Part shown: piece by piece, positions 19,057-28,076 of the stretch
How positions within the stretch are numbered: the stretch's first letter is position 1
How the letters are laid out: every line of letters starts with the position of its first letter
Assembly: GCF_000317045.1 (NCBI RefSeq)
Contig: NC_019703.1
Coordinates: forward strand, 319,501 to 383,500
Origin: Geitlerinema sp. PCC 7407
GTDB lineage: Bacteria; Cyanobacteriota; Cyanobacteriia; PCC-7407
Direction: 5' to 3'
Length of the DNA stretch: 64,000 nucleotides
Program-made: the position numbers and the translations under genes
The notes under the pieces: generated by a model
Database searches by the model: none
The model's input: the letters and a program-made list of their open reading frames with translations, nothing else
Told to the model about the DNA's origin: nothing

Positions 19057-20442
19057 ATGAAAGTCACCCAGGAGAAACTTCCCGCCAGCCAAATTGGCTT
19101 GGAAATCGAAATTTCGCCCGACATGTCCAAGCAAGTTTACGAGCGGGTTGTCCAAAGATTTATCCGTGAGGCCAACATTCCTGGGTTTCGGAAAGGAAAG
19201 GTGCCTCGCCACATTCTGGTTCAGCGCCTTGGGACCCTGCGCCTCAAGGCGACGGCCCTAGAAGATCTGGTGCAAGACAGTCTGAAAGCGGCCCTCAAGC
19301 AAGAGAACATCGAAGCCATCGGCAACTACCAGCTGCGATCGTCCTTTGATGAGCTGCTTGAGCAGTACGAGCCCGGCAAAGCCCTGACTTTCTCGGCAGC
19401 GGTTGATGTCCAGCCCGAAGTCACCCTCAAAACCTACACGGGTCTGACCCTGCAAGCAGAAGAAGTGACCTACGACGCAGGCCGGGTGGATACTGTCCTA
19501 GAGGACTACCGCAAGCGTATGGCCACCTTAGTGCCAGTAGAAGGCCGCCCCGCTCAATCGGGCGATGTGGCTGTCGTAGACTACGCCGGTCGCTACAAGA
19601 ACGACGCGGGTGAATTTGAAGAGGTCCCGGGCGGAACGGCCCAAGACTTCCAGGTTGACCTCGGAGAAGGCCGCTTCATTGAAGGCTTCATCGACGGCAT
19701 TGTCGGCATGAGCGCTGGGGAAACCAAGGAAATTGACGTGAAGTTCCCCGCCGACTACCCCCAAGAAACCATTGCGGGTCGGGACGCCCAGTTCACGGTC
19801 ACCCTCAAAGAAGTCAAAGAGAAAGAGCTGCCTGAACTGGACGATGACTTCGCCCAGGATGTCAGCGAGTTCGAGACCCTGGCAGAGCTGCGCGAGTCCC
19901 TCGAAAAGCGCTACCGCGAGGAAGCTGAGAAGAAGACGCGCGGCAACAAGGAGCAAGCGGTGCTCAATGCTCTTGTGGAGTGCGTCGAAGCTGAGCTGCC
20001 GGAGACCTTGATCCTGCGGGAAGTGGACTACATGCTCACCCAGACCGCCATGCAGCTGAGCAATCAGGGCATGGACATCAAGCAGCTGTTCAACCAAGAT
20101 ACGATTCCGCAACTGCGCGATCGCTCTCGTCCGGAGGCCGTTCTGCGCCTCAAGCGGACCCTGGCCCTCGGCGAAGTCGCCAAGAAAGAGTCCATCGAGA
20201 TCGAGGCGACCGCCGTTGATGCCCGTGTCCAAGAAGTGCTCGAGCAGTACAAAGGTCAAGCTCAAGAAATTGACGTTGACCAGCTGCGGGCCGTCACCGA
20301 AGAGGACATGCTCAAGGAAAAAATCCTCACCTGGCTGATCGAGCAGTCCACGGTGGAGCTCGTCCCCGAAGGAACCCTCAGCAAGGCTGCGGCGGAAGAG
20401 GCAGAAGCGTCTTCTGAGACTGAAGAAACCCCGGCAGAGTAA
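19057..20442 (+). CDS. tig: Trigger factor
   Basis: Ribosome-associated chaperone and peptidyl-prolyl isomerase. The 461-residue protein has the N-terminal ribosome-binding domain with the signature loop GFRKGKVP (about residues 46-53), an FKBP-type PPIase domain at about 169-255 (GDVAVVDYAGRY, GEGRFIEGFIDGIVGM), and a helical C-terminal domain ending in an acidic tail. It stands first in the tig-clpP-clpX arrangement conserved in bacteria. A 12-bp hairpin follows the stop. Confidence 0.97.
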   Translation: MKVTQEKLPASQIGLEIEISPDMSKQVYERVVQRFIREANIPGFRKGKVPRHILVQRLGTLRLKATALEDLVQDSLKAALKQENIEAIGNYQLRSSFDELLEQYEPGKALTFSAAVDVQPEVTLKTYTGLTLQAEEVTYDAGRVDTVLEDYRKRMATLVPVEGRPAQSGDVAVVDYAGRYKNDAGEFEEVPGGTAQDFQVDLGEGRFIEGFIDGIVGMSAGETKEIDVKFPADYPQETIAGRDAQFTVTLKEVKEKELPELDDDFAQDVSEFETLAELRESLEKRYREEAEKKTRGNKEQAVLNALVECVEAELPETLILREVDYMLTQTAMQLSNQGMDIKQLFNQDTIPQLRDRSRPEAVLRLKRTLALGEVAKKESIEIEATAVDARVQEVLEQYKGQAQEIDVDQLRAVTEEDMLKEKILTWLIEQSTVELVPEGTLSKAAAEEAEASSETEETPAE

Positions 20443-20450
20443 TCTTGCCC

Positions 20451-20488
20451 TTTAGGCCCAGTTATCGCTTTGCGAGACTGGGCCTAAA
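20451..20488 (+). terminator. Hairpin after tig, probable attenuating terminator
   Basis: A perfect 12-bp stem TTTAGGCCCAGT/ACTGGGCCTAAA encloses a 14-nt loop eight bases after the tig stop. No clean U-run follows (TGCTTCTGG), so it may reduce rather than abolish read-through into clpP, or stabilise the tig mRNA 3' end. Confidence 0.6.
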
Positions 20489-20531
20489 TGCTTCTGGACC
20501 CAACGTTAAGAATTTTGAAAAGAGTGTGCGT

Positions 20532-20574
20532 GGGCGATCGCAAACTTCCTTCCAAAATCTTGTCGCGATCGCCC
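20532..20574 (+). repeat. Paired-HIP1 stem-loop between tig and clpP
   Basis: GGGCGATCGC (20532-20541) pairs with GCGATCGCCC (20565-20574) around 23 nt. Two bases beyond the octamer match on one side. HIP1 self-complementarity alone explains most of the pairing, so a function is speculative. Confidence 0.4.
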
Positions 20575-20609
20575 CTAATCCGTACGCCAACGTGCCAAGA
20601 GGATTTTGA

Positions 20610-20674
20610 TACCCTCTGCCGACGGTCTCAAAGCAGTTAGGGCATAATGGTTGCAGAGAGGGTATAAATGCCCT
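20610..20674 (+). promoter_or_regulatory. Inverted repeats and probable promoter of clpP-clpX
   Basis: Two interlocked inverted repeats lie 70-130 bp before clpP: TACCCTCT (20610-20617) with AGAGGGTA (20657-20664), and AGGGCAT (20639-20645) with ATGCCCT (20668-20674). They overlap CATAAT (20643) and TATAAA (20663), either of which could be a -10 box. The sequence is not a CIRCE element. A repressor site or an RNA hairpin at the transcript 5' end are both possible. Confidence 0.4.
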
Positions 20675-20741
20675 ACCGTGGCCTAGACAGTGTCTTCACT
20701 CGGCATTGCAGCGGGCTGATTGCTCATCTATCGTGACCCCT

Positions 20742-21431
20742 ATGTTGGAATCTCAATCATCCCAATACGCGATCTCAAGCCTTCAAGCCCACAACATCTA
20801 TGCCGGACCGAGCAATATCGTTCCCATGGTGGTGGAGCAGTCCGGTCGGGGTGAAAGAGCCTTTGATATTTACTCCCGCCTCCTGCGCGAACGCATCATC
20901 TTCTTGGGCACGCCCGTAGATGACGCTGTTGCCGACTCTATCGTTGCGCAGCTGCTCTTTCTAGAAGCGGACGACCCCGAAAAAGACATCCAGATCTACA
21001 TCAACTCCCCCGGTGGATCGGTCACGGCAGGCATGGCAATCTACGACACCATGCAGCAAGTGCGCCCCGACGTCGTTACCATTTGCTTCGGTTTGGCTGC
21101 TAGCATGGGAGCGTTTCTGCTAGCCAGCGGTGCCCGGGGCAAACGCCTGTCCTTGCCCAACTCTCGAATCATGATTCACCAGCCCCTTGGGGGAGCCCAG
21201 GGACAAGCCGTGGACATCGAGATCCAGGCGCGAGAAATCCTTTACCACAAGCGCAGACTCAACGAGCTGTTGTCCCATCACACCGGACAGCCCCTTGATA
21301 GACTCGAGGTAGATACCGAACGCGACTTCTTCATGTCTGCTGAAGAGGCTTGCAACTACGGCTTGATTGACCAAGTGATCTCTCGGCAAACTCTTCCGAC
21401 TCCGGGAGAAAACGTTGCTCTAGCGCAGTAA
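20742..21431 (+). CDS. clpP: ATP-dependent Clp protease proteolytic subunit ClpP
   Basis: Serine peptidase that forms the tetradecameric chamber for ClpX or ClpC. The Ser-His-Asp triad is visible: Ser in [14 protein letters not shown], His in [10 protein letters not shown], and Asp in the [12 protein letters not shown] region. The hydrophobic [20 protein letters not shown] is canonical. The 229-residue version starts at ATG 20742; GTG 20733 would add three residues. It lies nine bases before clpX, giving a clpP-clpX operon. Cyanobacteria carry several ClpP paralogues; this is the one linked to clpX. Confidence 0.95.
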   Translation: MLESQSSQYAISSLQAHNIYAGPSNIVPMVVEQSGRGERAFDIYSRLLRERIIFLGTPVDDAVADSIVAQLLFLEADDPEKDIQIYINSPGGSVTAGMAIYDTMQQVRPDVVTICFGLAASMGAFLLASGARGKRLSLPNSRIMIHQPLGGAQGQAVDIEIQAREILYHKRRLNELLSHHTGQPLDRLEVDTERDFFMSAEEACNYGLIDQVISRQTLPTPGENVALAQ

Positions 21432-21440
21432 GAGGCAGCT

Positions 21441-22778
21441 ATGTCTAAGTACGACTCCCATTTGAAATGTTCCTTCTGCGGTAAGTCACAGGAACAAGTA
21501 CGAAAACTCATTGCCGGTCCGGGAGTCTACATCTGCGACGAATGCGTCGATCTTTGTAATGAGATATTGGACGAGGAGCTGTTTGACTCTAGCGCAGCGG
21601 CTCCTCAGCCAGCGCCTCGTCGAGAACAGACCCCAGAGAAGCGCCACACGCGTTCTTCGAACCTGTCCCTCGGCCAGATGCCGAAGCCTCAAGAGATTAA
21701 GAAATATCTCGATGAGCACGTCATTGGTCAAGAATCGGCCAAAAAGATTCTTTCGGTCGCGGTCTACAACCACTACAAGCGACTCAGCTATATCCAAGGC
21801 AAGGGCAAGGGCGACTTTGACGACGCGGTAGAGCTGCAAAAGTCCAACATTTTGCTGATTGGCCCGACGGGCTGCGGCAAGACCCTGCTAGCCCAAACCC
21901 TCGCTGAGATCCTGGACGTGCCCTTTGCGGTCGCTGATGCGACGACTCTGACGGAGGCGGGCTACGTCGGCGAAGACGTTGAAAATATTCTGCTGCGGCT
22001 GCTGCAAGTGGCAGACCTAGATGTCGAAGAAGCCCAGCGCGGCATTATCTACATCGACGAAATTGACAAGATTGCGCGCAAGAGCGAAAACCCGTCGATC
22101 ACACGGGACGTGTCTGGGGAAGGTGTGCAGCAGGCGCTGCTGAAGATGCTGGAAGGAACGGTGGCCAATGTGCCGCCCCAAGGCGGTCGCAAGCACCCCT
22201 ACCAAGACTGCATCCAGATCGACACGAGCAATATTCTCTTTATCTGTGGCGGGGCGTTCGTGGGCCTCGAGAAGTCTGTCGAGCAGCGCATCGGCAAGAA
22301 GTCTATTGGTTTCGTGCAGCCCAATGATCCGATGTCGAAGGAGAAGCGGGCGGCGGATGTGCTCAAGCACCTAGAACCGGATGACTTGGTGAAGTTTGGC
22401 ATGATTCCGGAGTTTATTGGCCGGGTGCCCATCGTGGCGGTGCTCGATCCGCTGGATGAAGACGCCTTGACGGAGATCCTGACGGAGCCGCGCAACGCGC
22501 TGGTGAAGCAGTATCAGAAGCTGCTAAAGATGGACAATGTGCAGCTGGAGTTTAAGCAGGAGGCTGTGCGGGCGATCGCCCAAGAGGCCTATCGCCGCAA
22601 GACCGGAGCGCGAGCCCTGCGAGGCATTGTCGAGGAGCTGATGCTGGATGTGATGTATGAGCTGCCGTCGCGCAAGGATGTGACGCGCTGCTTGATCACG
22701 CGGGAGATGGTGGAGAAGCGATCGACGGCTGAGCTGCTGATGCATCCATCCTCGCTGCCCAAGCCTGAGTCTGCCTGA
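21441..22778 (+). CDS. clpX: ATP-dependent Clp protease ATPase subunit ClpX
   Basis: AAA+ unfoldase that delivers substrates to ClpP. The 445-residue protein has the N-terminal zinc-binding domain ([11 protein letters not shown] and CDECVDLC), Walker A GPTGCGKT at about residue 140, Walker [11 protein letters not shown], the RKH pore loop (GGRKHPYQ) and the IGF loop that docks on ClpP (KKSIGFVQP). All functional motifs are intact. Its TGA overlaps by one base the ATG of the hydrolase gene that follows (TGATG). Confidence 0.97.
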   Translation: MSKYDSHLKCSFCGKSQEQVRKLIAGPGVYICDECVDLCNEILDEELFDSSAAAPQPAPRREQTPEKRHTRSSNLSLGQMPKPQEIKKYLDEHVIGQESAKKILSVAVYNHYKRLSYIQGKGKGDFDDAVELQKSNILLIGPTGCGKTLLAQTLAEILDVPFAVADATTLTEAGYVGEDVENILLRLLQVADLDVEEAQRGIIYIDEIDKIARKSENPSITRDVSGEGVQQALLKMLEGTVANVPPQGGRKHPYQDCIQIDTSNILFICGGAFVGLEKSVEQRIGKKSIGFVQPNDPMSKEKRAADVLKHLEPDDLVKFGMIPEFIGRVPIVAVLDPLDEDALTEILTEPRNALVKQYQKLLKMDNVQLEFKQEAVRAIAQEAYRRKTGARALRGIVEELMLDVMYELPSRKDVTRCLITREMVEKRSTAELLMHPSSLPKPESA

Positions 22779-23668
22779 TGCCCTACGCTTCTATTTTCGG
22801 GGTCGAGCACTATTACGAGTGGGTGTGCGAGGCGGGAGACCAGCCCTCGGGTAAGCCGGTAATGGTGTTTCTGCATGGCTGGGGGGGCTCGCTGCGCTAC
22901 TGGCAGAGCACGGCCCAGGCGATCGCCGATGAGTTTGACTGTCTGCTCTACGATTTGCGAGGCTTTGGCCGATCGCGCGGAGTTGTGACTCTGCCGGAAG
23001 CGGTGCCGCCCTACGAAGAGAGCGATCGCTACGCCCTCGAGAGCTACGCCCACGATTTGGCGGGCTTACTCGATCAGATGGGGCTCGAGCGGGTCTACCT
23101 CAACGCCCACTCCACCGGCGCGTCGATCGCCACGCTGTTTGTCAATCGCTATCCTGAGCGGGTTCACCGAGCCATCTTGACCTGTAGCGGCATCTTTGAG
23201 TACGACGAGCGCGCTTTCAAGGCTTTTCACAAGTTTGGCGGCTACGTGGTGAAGTTTCGCCCCCCCTGGCTGGCCAGACTCCCCTTCGCCAATCGTCTGT
23301 TTATGGCGCGCTTTTTGCGGCGCTCTCTGCCGGATGCGATCAGTCAGGCATTTCTGGAGGATTTCATTCAGGCGGACTATGACGCGGCCCTAAACACGAT
23401 CTATACGGCGGTCAGCGAGCGGGCGGCTCTAGAAATGCCGCGCGAGTTTGCGGCTATAACGGTGCCGACCCTGCTGGTGGCGGGGGAGTACGACATCATT
23501 ATCCCGGCGGAGATGGGGCGTCAGGCTGCTCAGCTGAGCGATCGCGTGGAGCTGGCGGTGATTCCGGAGACGGCTCATTTCCCGATGCTGGAGGATCCGG
23601 AGACCTATCTCCACCGGGTGCGAAGCTTTTTGGCAGCAGAGCAGCCTGCGACGTCCTCTCCGAGCTGA
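22778..23668 (+). CDS. Alpha/beta-hydrolase fold protein
   Basis: A 296-residue hydrolase with an oxyanion-hole FLHGWGGSLRYW, the nucleophile serine in NAHSTGASIATL, an acid in VAGEYDIIIPAEM and the catalytic histidine in PETAHFPMLEDPE. The order and spacing match the esterase/haloperoxidase-like branch. The substrate is unknown. The start codon overlaps the clpX stop, so the gene should be translated from the same clpP-clpX transcript, which hints at a shared expression pattern rather than a shared function. Confidence 0.8.
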   Translation: MPYASIFGVEHYYEWVCEAGDQPSGKPVMVFLHGWGGSLRYWQSTAQAIADEFDCLLYDLRGFGRSRGVVTLPEAVPPYEESDRYALESYAHDLAGLLDQMGLERVYLNAHSTGASIATLFVNRYPERVHRAILTCSGIFEYDERAFKAFHKFGGYVVKFRPPWLARLPFANRLFMARFLRRSLPDAISQAFLEDFIQADYDAALNTIYTAVSERAALEMPREFAAITVPTLLVAGEYDIIIPAEMGRQAAQLSDRVELAVIPETAHFPMLEDPETYLHRVRSFLAAEQPATSSPS

Positions 23669-23686
23669 TCGGCAGGGCTGGTCGCC

Positions 23687-24367
23687 TTAGAGGGTGTGGT
23701 TGGGCAGGCGATCGCCGAAGCGCTCACCAAAGAACATTTGAGAAATCTCGAAGCGTCCCCCGTAGGATTTGGCGGGTTCCTCGGCAGCATAGCCTAGGGC
23801 TACGAGGCAGCACACGTCTACTTCGCCCGGAATCCCAAAGGCGGCTTTGACCTGGCTGCTGCTGAAGCCCTCCATGGGGCAGCTGTCGACGCCGAGACTT
23901 TTGGCGACGATGAGCATGTGGGCCACAGCCAGCATGGTGTGGCGGTTGGTCCAGGCCTCCATGGTTTCAAAGCAGGGTTTGTTTTCAAAGAGGCCTGGTA
24001 CCTGCTGGCGGACGACCTCGGCGTAGGCATCGGTCATGGCGTCGTGCTGTCGCCCCAGATCGATGACGGCCTCAATGTAGTCGCTGTCCCCAACCCGGCG
24101 ATCGCCGCAGCAAATCACCACCACCGGCGCTTCGCTCACCTGGCGCTGATCAAAGGCACATTCTCGCAGCTTGTCTTTGTTCTCCTGGGCCTGAACCACG
24201 ACAAAACGCCAAGGCTGGAGGTTGTAGCCAGACGGAGACTGGAGCGTCAGCCGAAAAATCTCCTCCAGAATGGCTGGCGGAATCGGGTCAGGACGAAAAG
24301 AGCGCGTCGCGCGACGCTGCTCGATCGCTGCCTGAAGTCCTAGAGAAGGCTGAAGTTCGATGGTCAT
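23687..24367 (-). CDS. Nitroreductase-family protein
   Basis: An FMN-dependent oxidoreductase of 226 residues from ATG 24367 (MTIELQPSLGLQAAIEQRRA); an upstream start would add 13 poor residues. FMN-binding signatures are RRATRSFRPDPIPPAILEEI at the N-terminus, SPSGYNLQPWRFVVV, and GVDSCPMEGF near the C-terminus. The physiological substrate (quinone, nitroaromatic or flavin) cannot be predicted. It is convergent with the hydrolase gene, 18 bp apart. Confidence 0.85.
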   Translation of the reverse strand: MTIELQPSLGLQAAIEQRRATRSFRPDPIPPAILEEIFRLTLQSPSGYNLQPWRFVVVQAQENKDKLRECAFDQRQVSEAPVVVICCGDRRVGDSDYIEAVIDLGRQHDAMTDAYAEVVRQQVPGLFENKPCFETMEAWTNRHTMLAVAHMLIVAKSLGVDSCPMEGFSSSQVKAAFGIPGEVDVCCLVALGYAAEEPAKSYGGRFEISQMFFGERFGDRLPNHTL

Positions 24368-24505
24368 GTCAAGTCTCGCTCTTGAGGGCGTACTGGAGCC
24401 TGCCAAAGAGCCGCTGCTGGCGACTCCCCGTGAGTCCTAGCTTCAGAGAACGGCCCTCAAAAGGCAACCGCCCAGGGAGGGAGTTGGGAGAGAGACCTAG
24501 GGGAC

Positions 24506-25495
24506 TTAGTCGAGGCCGAGTTCCCGCTTCAGCAGGTTAATGGACTTGGTGCCGATGTAGTTTTCGCAGCACATCAGCTTGGGCGGACGAATGATGTCCT
24601 CGCGGGCGGCGGCTAGGGCCGTTTTGACGGCGGCGCAGCTCTTGGGGTCAAAGCTGGCAATCTGCTGGGTGCCGCGCACCATGGCGTTGAGCTTGAAGGC
24701 GTCATCGGGCTGGGCGGTCATGACCAGCAGGTCATCGCCCCGCAGACTGTGCACAATCAGCTCGGAGGCCCGCAAAAAGCCGCTGCTGAGGCTGACCAGG
24801 CCAACGCAGCTATCCTTGGGTAGCTGCAGCAGCATCTGGATTTCCTTGGCGTAGTCGTAGATGTCGACGGGAATCACGCGCACGGATTTGGGAGCGGCGA
24901 TCGCCTCCGCATCGCCAATGAAATAGCGACTGGTGACAACGGTGCCCGAGCGTGTCTGGTCGAGGGCCTGACCGAGCTCCTCCATGGGCACTAGCTGAAC
25001 GGGCATTTGCAAGGCCTGCTCTAGCTCGCGGGCCATCAGCTCGCCCGCGCCAATGTCTTGCTGGGGCGCCGTGACCAGCACCCGAGCGCTGCACCGCAGC
25101 CGCCAGTCGATCTCGCTAAGGAAAAGCTCCCGCGCTTCATTGAGGGAGCAGCCTTGCTTGAGCAGTTCGTCGAGGCTGCCGCGCACGAGGCGAGAGGCGA
25201 TGGGATATTTCTCAAAGAGGGGCGATCGCGGTGCTTGGGTGCCGCCTTCGTCGCCCTGGGCGCGCACGTAGATGCCAGAGCCCGCTTGGGCGTCGACCAC
25301 CCCTGCTTCTTCGAGCTGTCGGTAGACCTTACTGATGGTGTTGCGGTGGAGGCCGGTCTGCATGGCGAGCTGCCGGGTGCTGGGCAGTCGGTGTCCGGGG
25401 GGAAACTGCCGCGAAGCAATGGCGAAACGAATTTGATTGTAGAGCTGGGCAGACGCCGGAATGTCGCTGTCGGACTGAATATGAAATTGAACCAT
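24506..25495 (-). CDS. plmA: GntR-family transcription regulator PlmA
   Basis: A 329-residue regulator with an N-terminal GntR winged helix (about residues 10-80: SAQLYNQIRFAIASRQFPPG, STRQLAMQTGLHRNTISKVY) and a C-terminal effector-like domain unique to cyanobacterial PlmA. PlmA was found as a plasmid-maintenance gene in Anabaena and forms a complex with PII and PipX, linking it to nitrogen signalling. The start ATG has AGGAGG eight bases upstream. No pipX or glnB lies in the window. Identity rests on length and the conserved domain arrangement. Confidence 0.8.
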   Translation of the reverse strand: MVQFHIQSDSDIPASAQLYNQIRFAIASRQFPPGHRLPSTRQLAMQTGLHRNTISKVYRQLEEAGVVDAQAGSGIYVRAQGDEGGTQAPRSPLFEKYPIASRLVRGSLDELLKQGCSLNEARELFLSEIDWRLRCSARVLVTAPQQDIGAGELMARELEQALQMPVQLVPMEELGQALDQTRSGTVVTSRYFIGDAEAIAAPKSVRVIPVDIYDYAKEIQMLLQLPKDSCVGLVSLSSGFLRASELIVHSLRGDDLLVMTAQPDDAFKLNAMVRGTQQIASFDPKSCAAVKTALAAAREDIIRPPKLMCCENYIGTKSINLLKRELGLD

Positions 25496-25952
25496 CCCAA
25501 GATCCTCCTGAGGGCTGACGGGTCAGGGCTGCGATGCCGGCCACAGGGCTTGAAGTGACCAAAAACCGGACTTTTTTGGCGATCGCCCGTCAGAAAAGCA
25601 ATGCTCCGCGAAGTAGAAGCGTCTTCGCCGGCCAACGGGAACCTGCGGTGGTCTGCGGCCAAATTGCAGCGATTCGCTCCTGATAATACTTTAGGCCACG
25701 GGCATCCAAACCACCCAGGACGGTAATGTGGATGCTTTGGAGGCGCGGCCCAGCGTTTTAGACGCGCCAAGGGGGCCAAAAGTTGCCCAGCGCGATCGCC
25801 TGATCTATGAGCCAGTTCATGGGCTCGGGAAGGGGCAGCCAAACCTATTTTTGAGGGCCTGGGTCCAGGGGCATACCCTCCGAGCCCTTTGACTGAAGGG
25901 CGAAATATAGGGAGGGCGCGATATAACAAACGTATTTTCGGTTGCTTCGAGG
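25496..25952. other. Divergent intergenic region between plmA and the dienelactone hydrolase
   Basis: A 457-bp divergent space. A long minus-strand frame (25036-25929) crosses it but has Arg/Pro-rich shadow composition and overlaps plmA out of frame. Its own content is GC-rich with an AT-richer end (25905-25950) that probably holds the promoter of the plus-strand gene. Nothing else recognised. Confidence 0.4.
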
Positions 25953-26702
25953 GTGATCATGGCGGCAGACATTCGGACAGAAACGGTGACAGTCCCGGGT
26001 GAAGTGGCGATCGCCGCTTACCTAGCAGAGCCGGTTGGCCCCGGACCGTTTCCGGCGGTGGTGGTGCTGCAAGAAATTTTCGGCGTGAATGCGCATATTC
26101 GAGAGGTGACTGAGCGGCTGGCGCGCCTGGGCTATGTGGCGATCGCCCCGGCCCTTTACCAGCGATTGGCTCCGGGCTTCGAAGCGGGCTACACGCCCCA
26201 AGACATTCAGGTTGGCCGCGAATACAAAAACCAAACCCGCGCTCCAGAGCTGCTCAGCGACATCCAGAGCACCCTTACCTATCTCCAGCAAAAGCCCAAT
26301 GTGCGCGCCCAGGCCCTGGGCGCGATCGGCTTCTGCTTTGGTGGGCACGTGGCCTACTTGGCCGCGACCCTGCCCGCGATCAGAGCGACGGCTTCGTTTT
26401 ACGGCGCTGGCATTCCGGACTGGTGTCCCGGCGAGGCTCAGCCCACCCTCCAGCGGACCGCCCAAATTTCTGGCACCCTCTACGCCTTCTTTGGCATGGA
26501 GGACCAGAGCATTCCTGAGGCCCACGTGAACCAGATCGAGTCGTCTTTGGCCCAGCACGGAGTAAAGCATCGGGTGTTTCGCTACGCAGGGGCGGGCCAC
26601 GGCTTCTTTTGCGATCGCCGCCAGAGCTACGAGTCCCGAGCCGCCGCCGACGCCTGGGAGCAGGTGCAGCGCCTCTTCCAGGGCGTTCTCCAGGGAGATT
26701 AG
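25953..26702 (+). CDS. Dienelactone-hydrolase family protein
   Basis: A 249-residue alpha/beta hydrolase. The nucleophile is a cysteine in GAIGFCFGGHVAYL, characteristic of dienelactone hydrolases, with a histidine in GAGHGFFCDRR and an acidic residue in GMEDQSIPEA. The natural substrate in cyanobacteria is unknown. ATG 25953 and ATG 25959 are both possible starts. It stands alone ahead of the S1-domain gene. Confidence 0.85.
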   Translation: MIMAADIRTETVTVPGEVAIAAYLAEPVGPGPFPAVVVLQEIFGVNAHIREVTERLARLGYVAIAPALYQRLAPGFEAGYTPQDIQVGREYKNQTRAPELLSDIQSTLTYLQQKPNVRAQALGAIGFCFGGHVAYLAATLPAIRATASFYGAGIPDWCPGEAQPTLQRTAQISGTLYAFFGMEDQSIPEAHVNQIESSLAQHGVKHRVFRYAGAGHGFFCDRRQSYESRAAADAWEQVQRLFQGVLQGD

Positions 26703-26953
26703 ACTCGGCGGCGATCGCGCCCCGGAGTCCCCCCTCAGAGGCGGCGGGATTTTCTGCGTTTCTGGAGCAGGAAGTGTCAAAGTGGAGATAGCTCGTCAGG
26801 GGCACTCCGAGACCGAGGTGGGTACCTGCTCTAGGATGTCCTGGGCTGTCGGTCTCTAGGCCGAGGTCAGGCCCGCTCTGGCGATATCTTCGCGCGGCGT
26901 CGCCTCATCCCCATGGCTCGTCGTGCACCATTCGTTTTAGTTCAAAAGTAATC

Positions 26954-27862
26954 ATGAATTCCGAATCAACGCGTCCTCAAGCAGCGGCTCCTGGCTTTTC
27001 AATGGATGACTTTGCCAAGGCCCTAGAATCCCACGACTACCAGTTTGAGTCGGGGCAGATTGTGCGCGGTACGGTCTTTGAATATGACAGCAGCGGTGCC
27101 TATGTAGACATCGGCGGCAAGGCCGCGGCCTTTGTGCCGGCCCGAGAAGCCTCCCTCAGCAGCCGAGTCGATCTGCAAACGGCGCTGCCGCTGAATGAGG
27201 CGCGGGACTTTCTCATCATCTCGAACCAAAACGCCGACGGTCAGGTGACCCTGTCGGTGCGCCGCCTGGAGCTCAATCGCGTTTGGGAGCGCCTGGCGGA
27301 GATGCAGACCAACAATGAGACGATCGCCGTGCGCGTTTCTGGGGTGAATAAGGGGGGCGTGACGGCCGATGCCCAAGGCTTGCGGGGCTTCATTCCGCGA
27401 TCGCAGCTCGTGGAGCGCGAGGACCTCGACAGCCTCATCGGCAAGACGCTGACCGTGAAGCTGCTGGAGGTCAACCGGGAGACCAATAAGCTGGTGCTCT
27501 CCCACCGCCAGGCCGCCCAAGCCGCCAGCATTGGCCAGTTTGAAATTGGTCAGCTGGTCGAAGGCAAGGTGGTCAGCCTGAAGCCCTTTGGCCTGTTTGT
27601 GGACCTGGGCGGCACGACGGGCCTGCTGCACATCAAGCAGATCAGCCAAAACTATATCTCGTCTCTCCAGGCGCACTTCTCCGTGGGCCAAGCCATCAAA
27701 GTGGTGATCACGGACCTCGACGAGTGGCAGGGGCGCATTTCTCTGTCGACGCGGGTGCTGGAGAGCTATCCGGGCGAGATTTTGGAGAAGTTTGAAACTG
27801 TGATGGCGGAGGCGGGCGATCGCGCGAGCCGGGCCAAAAAGCAGCTCAGCGACGCGGAATAA
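26954..27862 (+). CDS. rps1b: S1-domain RNA-binding protein (ribosomal protein S1 homologue)
   Basis: A 302-residue protein with three S1 domains: about residues 33-105 (IVRGTVFEYDSSGAYVDIGG), 117-190 (IAVRVSGVNKGGVTADAQGL) and 198-275 (LVEGKVVSLKPFGLFVDLGG). Cyanobacteria carry a longer S1 plus this shorter paralogue. It binds mRNA and assists Shine-Dalgarno-independent initiation. The third domain is the most canonical. The gene symbol follows cyanobacterial usage and is less certain than the family. A hairpin terminator lies 70 bp downstream. Confidence 0.8.
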   Translation: MNSESTRPQAAAPGFSMDDFAKALESHDYQFESGQIVRGTVFEYDSSGAYVDIGGKAAAFVPAREASLSSRVDLQTALPLNEARDFLIISNQNADGQVTLSVRRLELNRVWERLAEMQTNNETIAVRVSGVNKGGVTADAQGLRGFIPRSQLVEREDLDSLIGKTLTVKLLEVNRETNKLVLSHRQAAQAASIGQFEIGQLVEGKVVSLKPFGLFVDLGGTTGLLHIKQISQNYISSLQAHFSVGQAIKVVITDLDEWQGRISLSTRVLESYPGEILEKFETVMAEAGDRASRAKKQLSDAE

Positions 27863-27931
27863 TGGGCAATCAGCGATCGTCCTGAGAGGGCGATCGCACT
27901 ATCGGTTCCCAACCTCAACGATACTGATAAA

Positions 27932-27957
27932 GGGGCGGCTACCAGGCCGCCTCTTTT
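27932..27957 (+). terminator. Rho-independent terminator after the S1-domain gene
   Basis: GGGGCGGC (27932-27939) pairs with GCCGCCTC (27946-27953, one G-U pair) around a 6-nt loop, and TTTT follows at once. A weaker HIP1 pairing (27873-27879 with 27891-27897) lies just upstream. Confidence 0.8.
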
Positions 27958-28076
27958 GTCGCGCTCAAACAGCGATTGCTGGGCCTGGAGATAGCCGCCC
28001 CCGCAAGCCTTGAGCCCTGGCGAAAGAGGCCCTGGCAGCCCTCGCTGGTTGTTTAAGATGCTGACGTTAAATCACC

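Noticed and set aside
20451-20574. tig-clpP gap considered as a known riboswitch
   Set aside because: The hairpins are simple terminator-like stems without the conserved cores of known riboswitch classes.
25036-25929. Minus-strand frame of 297 codons upstream of plmA
   Set aside because: It overlaps plmA in another frame, and its composition (Arg, Pro, Ser) is that of a GC-rich shadow.
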